The notes under the pieces are model-generated. The model saw only the letters and a program-made list of their open reading frames with translations. It was not told the origin of the DNA and did no database searches. The translations under genes and the position numbers were made by a program. Below, piece after piece: positions 34,145 through 43,006 of a DNA stretch of 64,000 nucleotides. Location: the NCBI GenBank assembly GCA_964494625.1, contig CAZBRT010000002.1, positions 248,001 through 312,000 on the forward strand. Reading direction: 5' to 3'. Every line of letters begins with the position of its first letter. Position 1 is the first letter of the stretch. Source of the DNA: UBA2784 sp964494625 (GTDB lineage: Bacteria; Pseudomonadota; Alphaproteobacteria; Micropepsales; Micropepsaceae).

Positions 34145-34462
34145 GTCGGATGTTTCCCTCGAATCCGTGAATTGCGCGCAAGATATAGCAGCGGTTCAAA
34201 ATCACCGCCACTACATGAGCCGCATTCTTATGCGGTTTTGAGCGATGCATAGAGCAAAAATCCGCTTGCCCATGCGGTTTTTGGAGTTGCATGGGCGTGC
34301 GGTTTCATTGTTGGTGTCACGAATCAAGGGCCTTCATCACGCCGGGAACGGAGCGGAATGCCTCATTTGCCGTTGCGCGTGCGGCCAGCACGCCTACACT
34401 TGATCCCGTTGCCGCGCGGCGTTCGGCCCCGGCCCCGAGGCTGAAAGCGGCGTTCCGGTTCC
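34145..34462. other. intergenic region with repeated ATGCGGTTT motif
   Basis: 318 bp between the divergent hup and MFS genes. The motif ATGCGGTTTT occurs at 34230-34239 and 34272-34281, with a close variant at 34296-34305; the first copy is part of a small hairpin CCGCAT-TCTT-ATGCGG. These may be binding sites in the hup promoter, or chance. No convincing gene is present; a short plus-strand frame from 34291 runs into the MFS gene out of frame. Confidence 0.4.
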
Positions 34463-35893
34463 ATGGCGTTGAGCAATCCGACATCCCGCAGGGCATCGCG
34501 TGATGCGATCGACATCAATGTGTCGATTGCAGGAACGCCGGCCGCTTCGCGCAGCGGCCAGATGTCGTGGGCGATCAGCGAATTTGCTTCCGGCCCCTAT
34601 TTCATCGTCATCAATGTCTTTGTCTTTGCGACCTATTTCACGTCCACGGTCGTCGGCGATGGCGTGAAGGGCCAGGAATACTGGGCGTTCCTGCAGGGAT
34701 CAGCGGGATTTCTCATCGCGCTGATGTCGCCCTTCCTTGGTTCGCTTGCCGATGCATCCGGGCCACGAAAGCCCTTCGTCTTCTTCTTCAGCGTGATCGC
34801 CGTGCCGGCGATGTGCAGCCTGTGGTTCGCAGCGCCGGGATCAATCATGCCGGCCTTCATCGCCCTCATGGCGGCGGCCATTTCCATGGAATTTGCCGGC
34901 GTGTTCCAGCAGGCCATGCTGCCCTCGATCGTCAGCGCGCGGCGAGTCGGGTTCCTTTCCGGGCTCGGCTATACGCTGCAATATGTGGGCGCGACGCTCG
35001 TCTTTGCGGTGTGGCTTCTCTTGCCGCAGACCGGCTTGCTGGAAGGCATGCCCGAAAGCACGCATGAGCGCCTTGTCGGCGTGCTCTGCGCCATCTGGTA
35101 CGTGATCTTCATGCTGCCGCTCTTCTTCAACACGCCTGACCTGCCCCATTCCGGCCTGCCGATCCACAAGGCGGCGGCCAAGGGTCTGCGCACACTGATG
35201 ACGACCGTGCGGCGGCTTGACCACTACCGGAACATCGCCGTCTATCTCGTGGCGCGCCTCCTCTACTATGACGGCCTGACGGCGGTCTTCACCTTCATCG
35301 GGCCGTTCGCGCACTTCACCTTCGGCTGGTCAACGGAGAAGGTGGGGCTTTATGGCCTTGTCATCATCCTGACCGCTGCCATCAGTGCGAGCTTCGGCGG
35401 CCTGATTGATGACCTCATCGGCTCCAAGCGGACAATCCAGCTTTCGCTCATCGTCTTTTCGCTGGGACTGGCGGGCAATCTGGGCATGTCGCCCGGGACG
35501 ATCTTCTATGTGATCCCGGTCAGCGCGGAAATGTCGGCGTCGCAATTGCCCTTTGTGGGCGGGTTGCTGTCGTCGCTCGGATTCTCGACGCTGCCCGAGC
35601 AGCTTTTCGTGATGATCGGTGTCTTTGGCGGCCTGTTTGCCGGCCCCGCCCTTTCCTCCAGCCGCACGATGCTGGCGCGCATCGCACCACCAACCATGAT
35701 TGCGGAGTTCTTCGGCCTCTACACGCTGACGGGGCGCGCCACGGCATTCCTCGCACCGCTCACCATCGGCGCGGTCACCCATTTCACGCAAGACCAGCGG
35801 ACCGGGCTCATGGTGATCTTCATTTTCATCGCGCTCGGCTTTCTGGGGCTCCTTGCCGTGCGCGAAAGTCCGACCGAAGCGCTGAAGCACTGA
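34463..35893 (+). CDS. MFS transporter, UMF1 (Atg22-like) family
   Basis: 476-residue membrane protein with about 12 helices. The N-terminal SWAISEFASGPYFIVINVFV and the loop SPFLGSLADASGPRKPFVF match the UMF1/Atg22-like group of the major facilitator superfamily, proteins proposed to export amino acids or small metabolites. The substrate is not known for bacterial members. The ATG at 34463 gives a 30-residue polar N-terminus. It is alone on the plus strand; the gene downstream is convergent with a 7 bp gap. Confidence 0.85.
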   Translation: MALSNPTSRRASRDAIDINVSIAGTPAASRSGQMSWAISEFASGPYFIVINVFVFATYFTSTVVGDGVKGQEYWAFLQGSAGFLIALMSPFLGSLADASGPRKPFVFFFSVIAVPAMCSLWFAAPGSIMPAFIALMAAAISMEFAGVFQQAMLPSIVSARRVGFLSGLGYTLQYVGATLVFAVWLLLPQTGLLEGMPESTHERLVGVLCAIWYVIFMLPLFFNTPDLPHSGLPIHKAAAKGLRTLMTTVRRLDHYRNIAVYLVARLLYYDGLTAVFTFIGPFAHFTFGWSTEKVGLYGLVIILTAAISASFGGLIDDLIGSKRTIQLSLIVFSLGLAGNLGMSPGTIFYVIPVSAEMSASQLPFVGGLLSSLGFSTLPEQLFVMIGVFGGLFAGPALSSSRTMLARIAPPTMIAEFFGLYTLTGRATAFLAPLTIGAVTHFTQDQRTGLMVIFIFIALGFLGLLAVRESPTEALKH

Positions 35894-35900
35894 AGGGCGA

Positions 35901-36470
35901 TCAGCAATCGCGCCCTGACAGCCAGACCCAGCTCAGGATCTCGTCCCAGGTGGAACACGGCTCTTCGACGGGCGTGTGGTCGAAGACGGATTCGCAGGCA
36001 AGGCTGTCCGTGTCGCAATAAGGTTGCCCCCGCGGCGCCACGATGATCTCGATCTGGTCGAGCACGACATGGGGGTTGGGGCCTGCCGACATGAAGGCTT
36101 CCAGAAAGCGGGCGTTCCCCAGGGCATCGACATCCGTCCACAGCGTGCCGCCATCGGGCAATTCGCCATAGGCATAGCAGGACACGTCAAACTTGATGAC
36201 ATCGCCCGCACCCAGATCACCCCGAAACACGCTGACGACCTCACCGGTCACCGCACAATTACCCATGCCGTCTTCCGGCGGGCGCACGTGGGCCACGCGG
36301 ATCTGGACATGATTGACGGCTGTGCGCCGTCCCTCGCGATAGACCTCGGGTGCCATGACCGCAAGCGCGGGCACCGCAATGACAGCACTGAAAATGGCTG
36401 CCAAAACCAGCGCCGCGCTCCGATCAAGCGCGCGGCGAAAGATGCGTTTGGGCAAAAGGTGGACAGCCAT
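35901..36470 (-). CDS. exported protein of unknown function
   Basis: 189 residues with an N-terminal hydrophobic signal (SAALVLAAIFSAVIAVPALA, after a basic start) and a mature part with six cysteines that may form disulfides (for example GNCAVTGEVV, FDVSCYAYG, YCDTDSLACE). The fold is probably beta-rich. I do not recognise a family. It is divergent from ccmI, so it may only share a promoter region with it. Confidence 0.6.
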   Translation of the reverse strand: MAVHLLPKRIFRRALDRSAALVLAAIFSAVIAVPALAVMAPEVYREGRRTAVNHVQIRVAHVRPPEDGMGNCAVTGEVVSVFRGDLGAGDVIKFDVSCYAYGELPDGGTLWTDVDALGNARFLEAFMSAGPNPHVVLDQIEIIVAPRGQPYCDTDSLACESVFDHTPVEEPCSTWDEILSWVWLSGRDC

Positions 36471-36565
36471 CCGCCATTTGGTAAAGAGACAGGCTTCCTC
36501 TGGTCAAGATGCATGCGCCGCAATCCGCAAACCTCCTCCCGTTCCCGCCGCAAGGTGTCGCAAAA

Positions 36566-37615
36566 ATGCTGCTCTGGATCATTGCCCTCTTGTGCGTCCT
36601 GGCGGCCGCCTTCGCGCTTTTCTGGCCATTGCTGCGGCGAAGCGATGGCAGCGCAACCGAAAAAGATGACACAACTTTAATCTATGCGCGCCAACTCGCC
36701 GAACTTGAACACGAGGTGGCAGGGGGCCGGATCGGGGCAGACGAGGCCGAGACCATACGGCGCGAAACCGGTCGGCGCATGATTGCCGCATCGAAATCCG
36801 CGAAGCTGTCCGCAGCGTCTGCGCGGCAACCAAGGCCGCTGCTCTTTGGCGCGCTGGTGGCGGGTGCTGCCGCCGCCGCGATGGGCTTCTACCTGCATTG
36901 GGGTTCGCCCGACGCTTCCACGCGGATCGGCAGTGACATGGCGCGGCTTGAGGGCGCGACTGCCGAGGAACTCATCGCCATCCTCACGCGCCGCATGGTG
37001 GAAAGTCCTGAGGATGCGAAGGGCTGGATGCTTCTCGGCAATGCGCTGGCGGAGCGCGAGCGCTATTCAGAAGCCGCACAGGCATTCGCCCGCGCCATTG
37101 CGGCAACAGCTGATCCCGATGCCAAATTGCTCGGCGACTATGGTGAAGCTGCAACGGCTGCGGAAGGCGGCAATGTTCCTCCGGAGGCCATCGTTGCCTT
37201 CGAGCGGGCCCGCGCCAAGGCGCCGATGGACCCGCGTCCACGGCTCTATCTTGCCATGGCGCAGGAACAGCTCGGCGACCGCGCCGGTGCGCAGGCAGCC
37301 CTTGAGGCGCTGCTTTCCGACTCGGCACCTGACGCACCGTGGCGGCCTATGGTGGAACGGCAGTTGGCGCGCCTCGCCGGTGAAGGGCCTGTACCCGAAG
37401 TCTCCGAAGCGGACATCCGCGCGATGGTCGAGGGGCTTGCGGCAAAGCTTGCCGAAAACCCCGACGACCTCGATGGCTGGCTCATGCTCATCCGCGCTTA
37501 CGGTGTGCTGGGTGAAACGGCCAAAGCAGAAGAAGCGCTGGCCCGCGCGCGCATCGTTTTCGCCAACGATGCAGCGGCACTGGAGCGGCTGAATTCACCG
37601 GCGAATGGACACTGA
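36566..37615 (+). CDS. ccmI: c-type cytochrome biogenesis protein CcmI (CycH)
   Basis: 349-residue inner-membrane protein that presents apocytochrome c to the heme-ligation complex. The N-terminus is the family type: a first helix (MLLWIIALLCVLAAAFALF), a cytoplasmic coiled loop with YARQLAELEHEVAGGRIG, and a second helix near residues 92-112. A periplasmic TPR domain follows (GWMLLGNALAERERYSEAAQ, RLYLAMAQEQLGDRAGA). I prefer the ATG at 36566 because it starts at the first helix; an upstream ATG at 36509 is open. The usual partners ccmE, ccmF and ccmH are not downstream. Confidence 0.9.
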   Translation: MLLWIIALLCVLAAAFALFWPLLRRSDGSATEKDDTTLIYARQLAELEHEVAGGRIGADEAETIRRETGRRMIAASKSAKLSAASARQPRPLLFGALVAGAAAAAMGFYLHWGSPDASTRIGSDMARLEGATAEELIAILTRRMVESPEDAKGWMLLGNALAERERYSEAAQAFARAIAATADPDAKLLGDYGEAATAAEGGNVPPEAIVAFERARAKAPMDPRPRLYLAMAQEQLGDRAGAQAALEALLSDSAPDAPWRPMVERQLARLAGEGPVPEVSEADIRAMVEGLAAKLAENPDDLDGWLMLIRAYGVLGETAKAEEALARARIVFANDAAALERLNSPANGH

Positions 37616-37667
37616 ATCCGAATCCTGCCCCATTTCCCGGTAAGGCAATTTGTGGCATCCTCATCGG

Positions 37668-37895
37668 ATGAGCGAACTTGAAAAGCGCATTACGTCGGAC
37701 GCGGGCCTGTGCGGGGGGCGGCCCTGCATCCGTGGCCTGCGCATCCGTGTCGCCGATGTCCTTGACCTGCTTGCCGCCGGGCTCACTCCTGCCCAGGTCG
37801 TTGAAGAACTCCCCGATCTTGAACCTGATGATATCAGGGCAGCGCTTGCCTACGCGTCCCGGCGCGTCGATCACCCGCTGATCGCCGCCGAGTGA
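37668..37895 (+). CDS. DUF433 antitoxin-like protein
   Basis: 75-residue protein with the DUF433 domain: ITSDAGLCGGRPCIRGLRIR at residues 8-27 and a helix-turn-helix, LAAGLTPAQVVEELPDLEPD. DUF433 proteins are usually antitoxins and DNA-binding partners of PIN-like DUF5615 proteins. It overlaps the DUF5615 gene by 4 bp. No ribosome-binding site stands out for the ATG at 37668. Confidence 0.85.
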   Translation: MSELEKRITSDAGLCGGRPCIRGLRIRVADVLDLLAAGLTPAQVVEELPDLEPDDIRAALAYASRRVDHPLIAAE

Positions 37896-38230
37896 CGATC
37901 TGGCTCGACAATCATCTCTCACCTGCCCTCGCTGACTGGATCAGCGCTGAATTTGCAGTCCCCTGTGTTCAGGTCCGCCAGATCGGGCTTGCCAGGGCAC
38001 GCGATTCCGAAATCTTCGAAGCAGCACGCAAGGGAGCTCGCATCTTTGTCACAAAGGATCGGGATTTTGCTGAACTCGTCGCCCGACGTGGCCCGCCGCC
38101 GGCGATCATTCTCCTGACCTGCGGCAATACGTCGACGAGCCATCTCAAAGGCGTGCTGGCGGGCACCTTTGCCGATGCGATGAAGCTAATGGCAGCAGGC
38201 GAACCGATTGTCGAAATCGGCGGCCGCTAA
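37892..38230 (+). CDS. DUF5615 PIN-like toxin
   Basis: 112-residue PIN-like protein of the DUF5615 group, putative RNases that pair with DUF433 antitoxins. The first acidic residue is in TIWLDNHLSPALADW (D6), and the second cluster is in IFVTKDRDFAELV (residues 51-63). GTG start overlapping the antitoxin stop. Its 3' end overlaps the convergent hydrolase gene by 4 bp. Catalytic activity is inferred from family only. Confidence 0.85.
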   Translation: MTIWLDNHLSPALADWISAEFAVPCVQVRQIGLARARDSEIFEAARKGARIFVTKDRDFAELVARRGPPPAIILLTCGNTSTSHLKGVLAGTFADAMKLMAAGEPIVEIGGR

Positions 38231-39225
38231 TTTCTGAAATCAAACGCCGCGTCATTGGCCACATAGCGCGCGAAGGCGCCGTTTTCGAGCCACGCTTTGG
38301 CGTCCAGGTCGCCATTGAGCGTCGCCTCCCAGAAGGCCAATGATCCCTGCTTGATGATGTCGTGGAAGCGCGGATATTTTTCCACATTCGAGGTGCGGCC
38401 CTCGCGGCCCGAAAACACCATGTGGTCGCCGCCATCAAGCACCAGCAGATATTGCCGCGCGCCAGCAATGTTGCGGAAGGGTATCTGGCGGTCAGTCGGG
38501 TTCATGTCGGGCTCCAGCGGACTGCTGTCAACCGTTCCCGTCATGTGGAAGATGGGGATCGCAATGTCGCCATAGATGCGGTCATAGCGGTCGGCACCCT
38601 GCCGCGGCTTGTTGGGGCTATAGGCAATGGCCGCAACGATCCGCGGCTCGCGGAAAGAAAAGGTGCCGCGCGGACCAAGGCGCTGGCCCGCAGCAACCAA
38701 TGTCGATACCGCGCCATAGGAGTGCCCGGACATGCCCAACCGCGAGAGGTCGAGCCGTCCGGCCAGCGGTCCGGACGCGGCCATAGCGGTCAGCTGATCA
38801 ATCACGAAAGAAAGATCGCGGAAGCGATCGGTTGCGTTTGAGAGATTGCTGAGCGAGTCACGCAGGGCAGCAACAATCGCATCGCGATCAGTCTCGCCTG
38901 CCCAGACAGCCTCATCCGATCCTGCGTGCTGGATGTGGACCGCCACAAAGCCGTGAGACGCGAGAAAGCTGCCAAGAAATGCGGAGCCCTCGCGCGAGCC
39001 ACCCAGCCCATGGCTGAAGATGACAATGGGCCGCGGGCCCGGCGCCGTCTCCGCGTACCAGATCTTCCACGGCACGACGCGGTTGTCACGTTCGCCGTCC
39101 ACCCACTCGCCGAGCATGGTGTCAACAGCGTAGGGACCGGGATCAGCGCGGAAGGGCGCCTCGGCATGGGCCAAAGGCACGACAAAAACCAGAAACGCGA
39201 GAAGGCCCAAGAGGCGCATGGTCAA
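38227..39225 (-). CDS. exported alpha/beta hydrolase (PAF-acetylhydrolase/dienelactone-hydrolase-like)
   Basis: 332-residue hydrolase with a signal peptide (MRLLGLLAFLVFVVPLAHAE). The oxyanion-hole segment is VIFSHGLGGSREG and the nucleophile elbow is MSGHSYGAVSTL with a serine nucleophile. The layout matches the platelet-activating-factor acetylhydrolase-like family of secreted bacterial esterases. The probable catalytic aspartate and histidine are in FHMTGTVDSSPLEPD and LDGGDHMVFSG. Natural substrate unknown; periplasmic or secreted. Confidence 0.85.
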   Translation of the reverse strand: MTMRLLGLLAFLVFVVPLAHAEAPFRADPGPYAVDTMLGEWVDGERDNRVVPWKIWYAETAPGPRPIVIFSHGLGGSREGSAFLGSFLASHGFVAVHIQHAGSDEAVWAGETDRDAIVAALRDSLSNLSNATDRFRDLSFVIDQLTAMAASGPLAGRLDLSRLGMSGHSYGAVSTLVAAGQRLGPRGTFSFREPRIVAAIAYSPNKPRQGADRYDRIYGDIAIPIFHMTGTVDSSPLEPDMNPTDRQIPFRNIAGARQYLLVLDGGDHMVFSGREGRTSNVEKYPRFHDIIKQGSLAFWEATLNGDLDAKAWLENGAFARYVANDAAFDFRN

Positions 39226-39352
39226 ACCCTTTGCGTTTTCACCCGAATGATGGACTTTAACGGTGATAGTGGCAGTCTCCGTTGCAGCGGATCATGGGTG
39301 AGAGCTGGCACATCATGGCGCATTGGCCGCCGCAAACAACGGGATGTGATGG

Positions 39353-41125
39353 ATGACCAGACGGCTGCGCAGCCAGGCATGGTGGGACAACCCGGAAAAT
39401 CCGGGCATGACCGCGCTCTATCTTGAGCGCTATCTCAATTTCGGCATGACGCGGGACGAGCTTCAATCGGGCAAGCCCGTCATCGGCATCGCGCAGACGG
39501 GTTCCGACCTCAGCCCCTGCAACCGCCACCATATCGAGTTGGCCAAGCGCGTGCGCGAAGGCATCCGTAGTGCGGGCGGCATTGCCATCGAGTTCCCCGT
39601 CCATCCCATCCAGGAAACGGGTCGTCGGCCTACCGCTGCCCTTGACCGGAACCTGGCCTATCTCGGCCTTGTCGAAATCCTGCACGGCTATCCGCTAGAT
39701 GGCGTGGTGCTGACAACCGGTTGCGACAAGACCACTCCCGCACTTCTGATGGCGGCGGCCAGCGTGAACATTCCCGCCATCGCGCTTCCGGGCGGACCGA
39801 TGCTGGACGGCTGGTTTGCCGGTGAACGCGTGGGCGCGGGCACCATCATCTGGAAGGCGCGACAGATGCTTGCGCGCGGCGAGATCGACTATCGCCGCTT
39901 CATGGAGATGGCGGCGGCTTCTGCGCCTTCTGCCGGTCATTGCAACACGATGGGCACGGCGCTCTCGATGAATGCGCTGGCAGAGGCACTGGGCATGACC
40001 TTGCCGGGGGCCGCATCAATCCCCGCGCCTTACGCGGAGCGGGCGCAATGCGCCTATGACACAGGCCTTCGCGCGGTTGCATTGGTGCATGAGAACCTCA
40101 CACCCTCGCGCGTGATGACGCGCCAGGCGTTCGAAAATGCGATCCGGGTTGCTGCCGCGATTGGTGCTTCCACCAATTGCCCGCCGCATCTGATCGCGAT
40201 TGCGCGCCATATGGGCGTGCCGCTTTCCATGGAAGACTGGCAGGACTTCGGGCGCGACATTCCCCTGCTCGTCAATTGCATGCCTGCGGGCGCCTATCTG
40301 GGCGAGGGGTTCCACCGCGCAGGCGGTGTCGCCGCTGTCATGCATGAATTGCTGGCGGCGGGTCTTCTTGATGGTGATTGCCTTACCGTCTCTGGCAGGA
40401 CCATGGGCGACACTTGCCGCGACGCGAAAGTTACCGACCGCGACGTCATCCGCAGCGTTGCCGCACCGCTCAAGGAACGTGCGGGCTTCCTTGTGCTTTC
40501 CGGCAATCTCTTTGAGTCCGCCATCATCAAGACGTCCGTGATCGGCGAGGCGTTCTCGGCACGCTATCTTTCCGATCCGGCAGCGCAAGGCGTGTTTGAA
40601 GCGCGTGCCATCGTGTTCGAGGGGCCGGAGGATTATCACGCGCGCATCAATGACCCCGCATTGGCGATTGATGCGCATTGCATCCTCGTCATCCGCTATT
40701 GCGGCCCGGTCGGCTATCCCGGCTCGGCTGAGGTTGTGAACATGCAGCCGCCGGACGCGCTTCTGAAACAGGGCATTGAGGCGCTGCCGACCATGGGGGA
40801 TGGACGCCAATCGGGCACCTCGGCGTCGCCGTCGATCCTCAATATCTCGCCCGAGGCCGCTACGGGCGGCGGTATCGCGCTCCTCATGACCGGCGACCGG
40901 CTGCGCATCGACCTGGAAAAGCGCCGCGTTGATCTCCTCATCGACGAGGACGAGATGAAAGCGCGAAGCGCCAGGCTTGCGCCATTCACGCCGAAGAACG
41001 ACACGCCCTGGCAGGAAATCTACCGCAAGCTGGTGGGTGAACTCTCAACCGGCGCCTGCCTTGAACCTGCTACACTCTATCTCGACATTGCCGGGCGCAT
41101 TCCTGTGCCGCGCGACAGCCACTGA
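39353..41125 (+). CDS. IlvD/Edd family sugar-acid dehydratase
   Basis: 590-residue iron-sulfur dehydratase. The start RSQAWWDNPENPGMTALYLE, the block GIAQTGSDLSPCNRHH, VLTTGCDKTTPALLMAA and SAPSAGHCNTMGTA carry the three cluster cysteines, and the C-terminal SGTSASPSILNISPEA is typical. The sequence follows pentonate dehydratases (xylonate/arabonate dehydratase) more than branched-chain IlvD, so the likely reaction is dehydration of an aldonate to its 2-keto-3-deoxy form. The exact sugar is uncertain. The ArgE-like deacetylase gene follows after about 10 bp. Confidence 0.9.
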   Translation: MTRRLRSQAWWDNPENPGMTALYLERYLNFGMTRDELQSGKPVIGIAQTGSDLSPCNRHHIELAKRVREGIRSAGGIAIEFPVHPIQETGRRPTAALDRNLAYLGLVEILHGYPLDGVVLTTGCDKTTPALLMAAASVNIPAIALPGGPMLDGWFAGERVGAGTIIWKARQMLARGEIDYRRFMEMAAASAPSAGHCNTMGTALSMNALAEALGMTLPGAASIPAPYAERAQCAYDTGLRAVALVHENLTPSRVMTRQAFENAIRVAAAIGASTNCPPHLIAIARHMGVPLSMEDWQDFGRDIPLLVNCMPAGAYLGEGFHRAGGVAAVMHELLAAGLLDGDCLTVSGRTMGDTCRDAKVTDRDVIRSVAAPLKERAGFLVLSGNLFESAIIKTSVIGEAFSARYLSDPAAQGVFEARAIVFEGPEDYHARINDPALAIDAHCILVIRYCGPVGYPGSAEVVNMQPPDALLKQGIEALPTMGDGRQSGTSASPSILNISPEAATGGGIALLMTGDRLRIDLEKRRVDLLIDEDEMKARSARLAPFTPKNDTPWQEIYRKLVGELSTGACLEPATLYLDIAGRIPVPRDSH

Positions 41126-41135
41126 GGGCATGGAA

Positions 41136-42296
41136 ATGGCAGGGACATTCTCATCACTGGAAATGCTCGAGCGCCTTGTGGCGTTCGACACGACCAGCCG
41201 CAATTCCAATCTCGAACTCATCACCTTTGTGCGCGACTATCTGGCCGGTCACGGAATCCACGCGACAACCGTGCCGGATGAAAGCGGCGCCAAGGCCAAT
41301 CTGATTGCGAGCATCGGCCCTGCAGTTCCGGGCGGCATCGTGCTTTCAGCGCATTCAGACGTGGTGCCGGTCGACGGACAGCCTTGGGACACTGATCCCT
41401 TCAAGGTCATCCGCAAGGATGGCCGCCTCTTTGGCCGCGGCACCGCCGACATGAAAACGTTTCCGGCGGTTGCCCTTGCCCTTGTGCCGCAATTCCTGCG
41501 CGCCGGGCTGAAGCGACCGGTGCATATTGTGCTTTCCTATGACGAGGAAGTCGGCTGCCTTGGCGCGCCGCCGCTTGTGAAGGCGCTGATCGCACAAGGA
41601 CTGACGCCGGAAGCCGCCATCATCGGCGAGCCGACCATGATGCGCGTCGTCAATGCGCACAAGGCGATCCACTCCTGGTACACGACGATCACCGGCCATG
41701 AGGCGCATTCCTCGAATGTCCACAAGGGTGTCTCCGCTGTCATGGCGGCAGGGGAAATGCTGGGTGAATTGTCACGCATCGCCGCTGATCTCAAAGCCAA
41801 GGGCGATCCGTCCGGCCGTTTTGATCCGCCCTATTCGACCGTCCAGTCAAGCGTGATCGAGGGCGGTACTGCCATCAACATCCTTGCGCGAAATTGCGTG
41901 TTCGGATGGGAGACGCGCACGCTGCCGGGCGGCGACCCCTCCTTTGTGATCGAACGCATGGAACGCTTTGCCTTTGATGATTTGTTGCCCCGCATGCGCG
42001 CCATTGCGCCCTCATGCGACATCAGCTTTGCCGCGCGCAGCCGCGTGCCTGCCCTGATGCCGCAGCCGGGATCACCCGCCGAGGCGCTGGCGCTTTCGCT
42101 TGCCGGTCTGAATGAAGCCGATGCGGTGAGCTACGCGACCGAGGCCGGCATTTTCCAGGAGGCGGGCATTCCCGCCATCGTCTGCGGCCCCGGCGACATC
42201 GCCCAGGCGCACCAGCCCAATGAATTCATTGATGTGACGCAGATTGCCGCCTGCGAACGCTTCATGCAGCGGTTGATGACGCGGCTTTCGTCGTGA
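41136..42296 (+). CDS. argE: acetylornithine deacetylase (ArgE-type M20 peptidase)
   Basis: 386-residue M20 family metallohydrolase. Zinc-site motifs are VLSAHSDVVPVDGQPWDTDP and LFGRGTADMKTF, the general base is in LSYDEEVGCLGA, and the dimerisation-domain histidine is in TGHEAHSS. It closely follows ArgE proteins that deacetylate N-acetylornithine, though many homologues act on other N-acyl amino acids. I choose the ATG at 41136 because GAGGG sits seven bases ahead; the ATG at 41130 is too close to it. argD and argF lie 2-4 kb downstream on the opposite strand. Confidence 0.85.
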   Translation: MAGTFSSLEMLERLVAFDTTSRNSNLELITFVRDYLAGHGIHATTVPDESGAKANLIASIGPAVPGGIVLSAHSDVVPVDGQPWDTDPFKVIRKDGRLFGRGTADMKTFPAVALALVPQFLRAGLKRPVHIVLSYDEEVGCLGAPPLVKALIAQGLTPEAAIIGEPTMMRVVNAHKAIHSWYTTITGHEAHSSNVHKGVSAVMAAGEMLGELSRIAADLKAKGDPSGRFDPPYSTVQSSVIEGGTAINILARNCVFGWETRTLPGGDPSFVIERMERFAFDDLLPRMRAIAPSCDISFAARSRVPALMPQPGSPAEALALSLAGLNEADAVSYATEAGIFQEAGIPAIVCGPGDIAQAHQPNEFIDVTQIAACERFMQRLMTRLSS

Positions 42297-42299
42297 CCC

Positions 42300-42911
42300 T
42301 CACGGAATGATGAGCGCGCCCCAGCGCTTCTCGATCGCTTCGGTCAGCTGACGGTCCAGCTCGCGCCCGACATCGCGCATAAGCTCGTCGTGGACAGCGC
42401 GACGCTCGTCGTCGTCCTGGCTTTCCAGTGTCTCGCGCATGGCATTGACGGTCACGTCGATGTATTGGCGCACCGGACCATTGGTGTATTCCGCATGGAC
42501 GGAAAGATGGGCGGTCAACCGGCCGTCGGCTGAATCCTCGAAGAGGCCACCGATGCCGTCTTCGGTCTCCAGCGTCTCGCTGCGCACATCTGCCGCCATC
42601 ACGCTGATCGTCACGCTGCCGCTGGTGCCGACGGCCAAAAGCCGCTCGCCCGCCCATGTATAGGCAACGTTGCGCGGGCCGGCCTTGCCGGTGCCCAGCA
42701 CTTCGTCCGGCGTCAGGATGCGCGCTTCCACGTCATGGGCCGACACCATCCCGACATCAAGGCGGATCGGCGGCTTGCCGGAAAATCCGAAATCGGGCGC
42801 GCCGTCGCGCGGCTCGGCCTGCACGGCGCTGCCAGCAAGGGCGGCCGCAGCCAGCACGGCTGCAACCGTGCGCAACGCGGGAAGTGACAAAAGCGAGCCG
42901 AAACGGATCAT
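42300..42911 (-). CDS. exported protein of unknown function
   Basis: 203 residues with a signal peptide (TVAAVLAAAALAGSAVQAE). The mature protein has no recognised domain; it contains VSAHDVEARILTPDEVLGTG and a helical, acidic C-terminal part (ESQDDDERRAVHDELMRDVG). It is convergent with argE across 3 bp and lies downstream of hslO on the same strand after a 95 bp gap. It has normal codon usage for the window. Confidence 0.6.
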   Translation of the reverse strand: MIRFGSLLSLPALRTVAAVLAAAALAGSAVQAEPRDGAPDFGFSGKPPIRLDVGMVSAHDVEARILTPDEVLGTGKAGPRNVAYTWAGERLLAVGTSGSVTISVMAADVRSETLETEDGIGGLFEDSADGRLTAHLSVHAEYTNGPVRQYIDVTVNAMRETLESQDDDERRAVHDELMRDVGRELDRQLTEAIEKRWGALIIP

Positions 42912-43006
42912 CGTGAAGTCCTGTTCATGCTGCCCGCCAAATCGGGGCAGCGAGCATCGAACAGAAAGAGCGCGGCGAAAATGCGGCGACGGCGGGTGAG
43001 GCTGGA

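Noticed and set aside
42926..42955. Hairpin GCTGCCC...GGGCAGC between hslO and the exported protein gene
   Set aside because: The stem is seven bases, has no T-tract on the minus strand and sits before a start codon; it could be a weak terminator but is not convincing.
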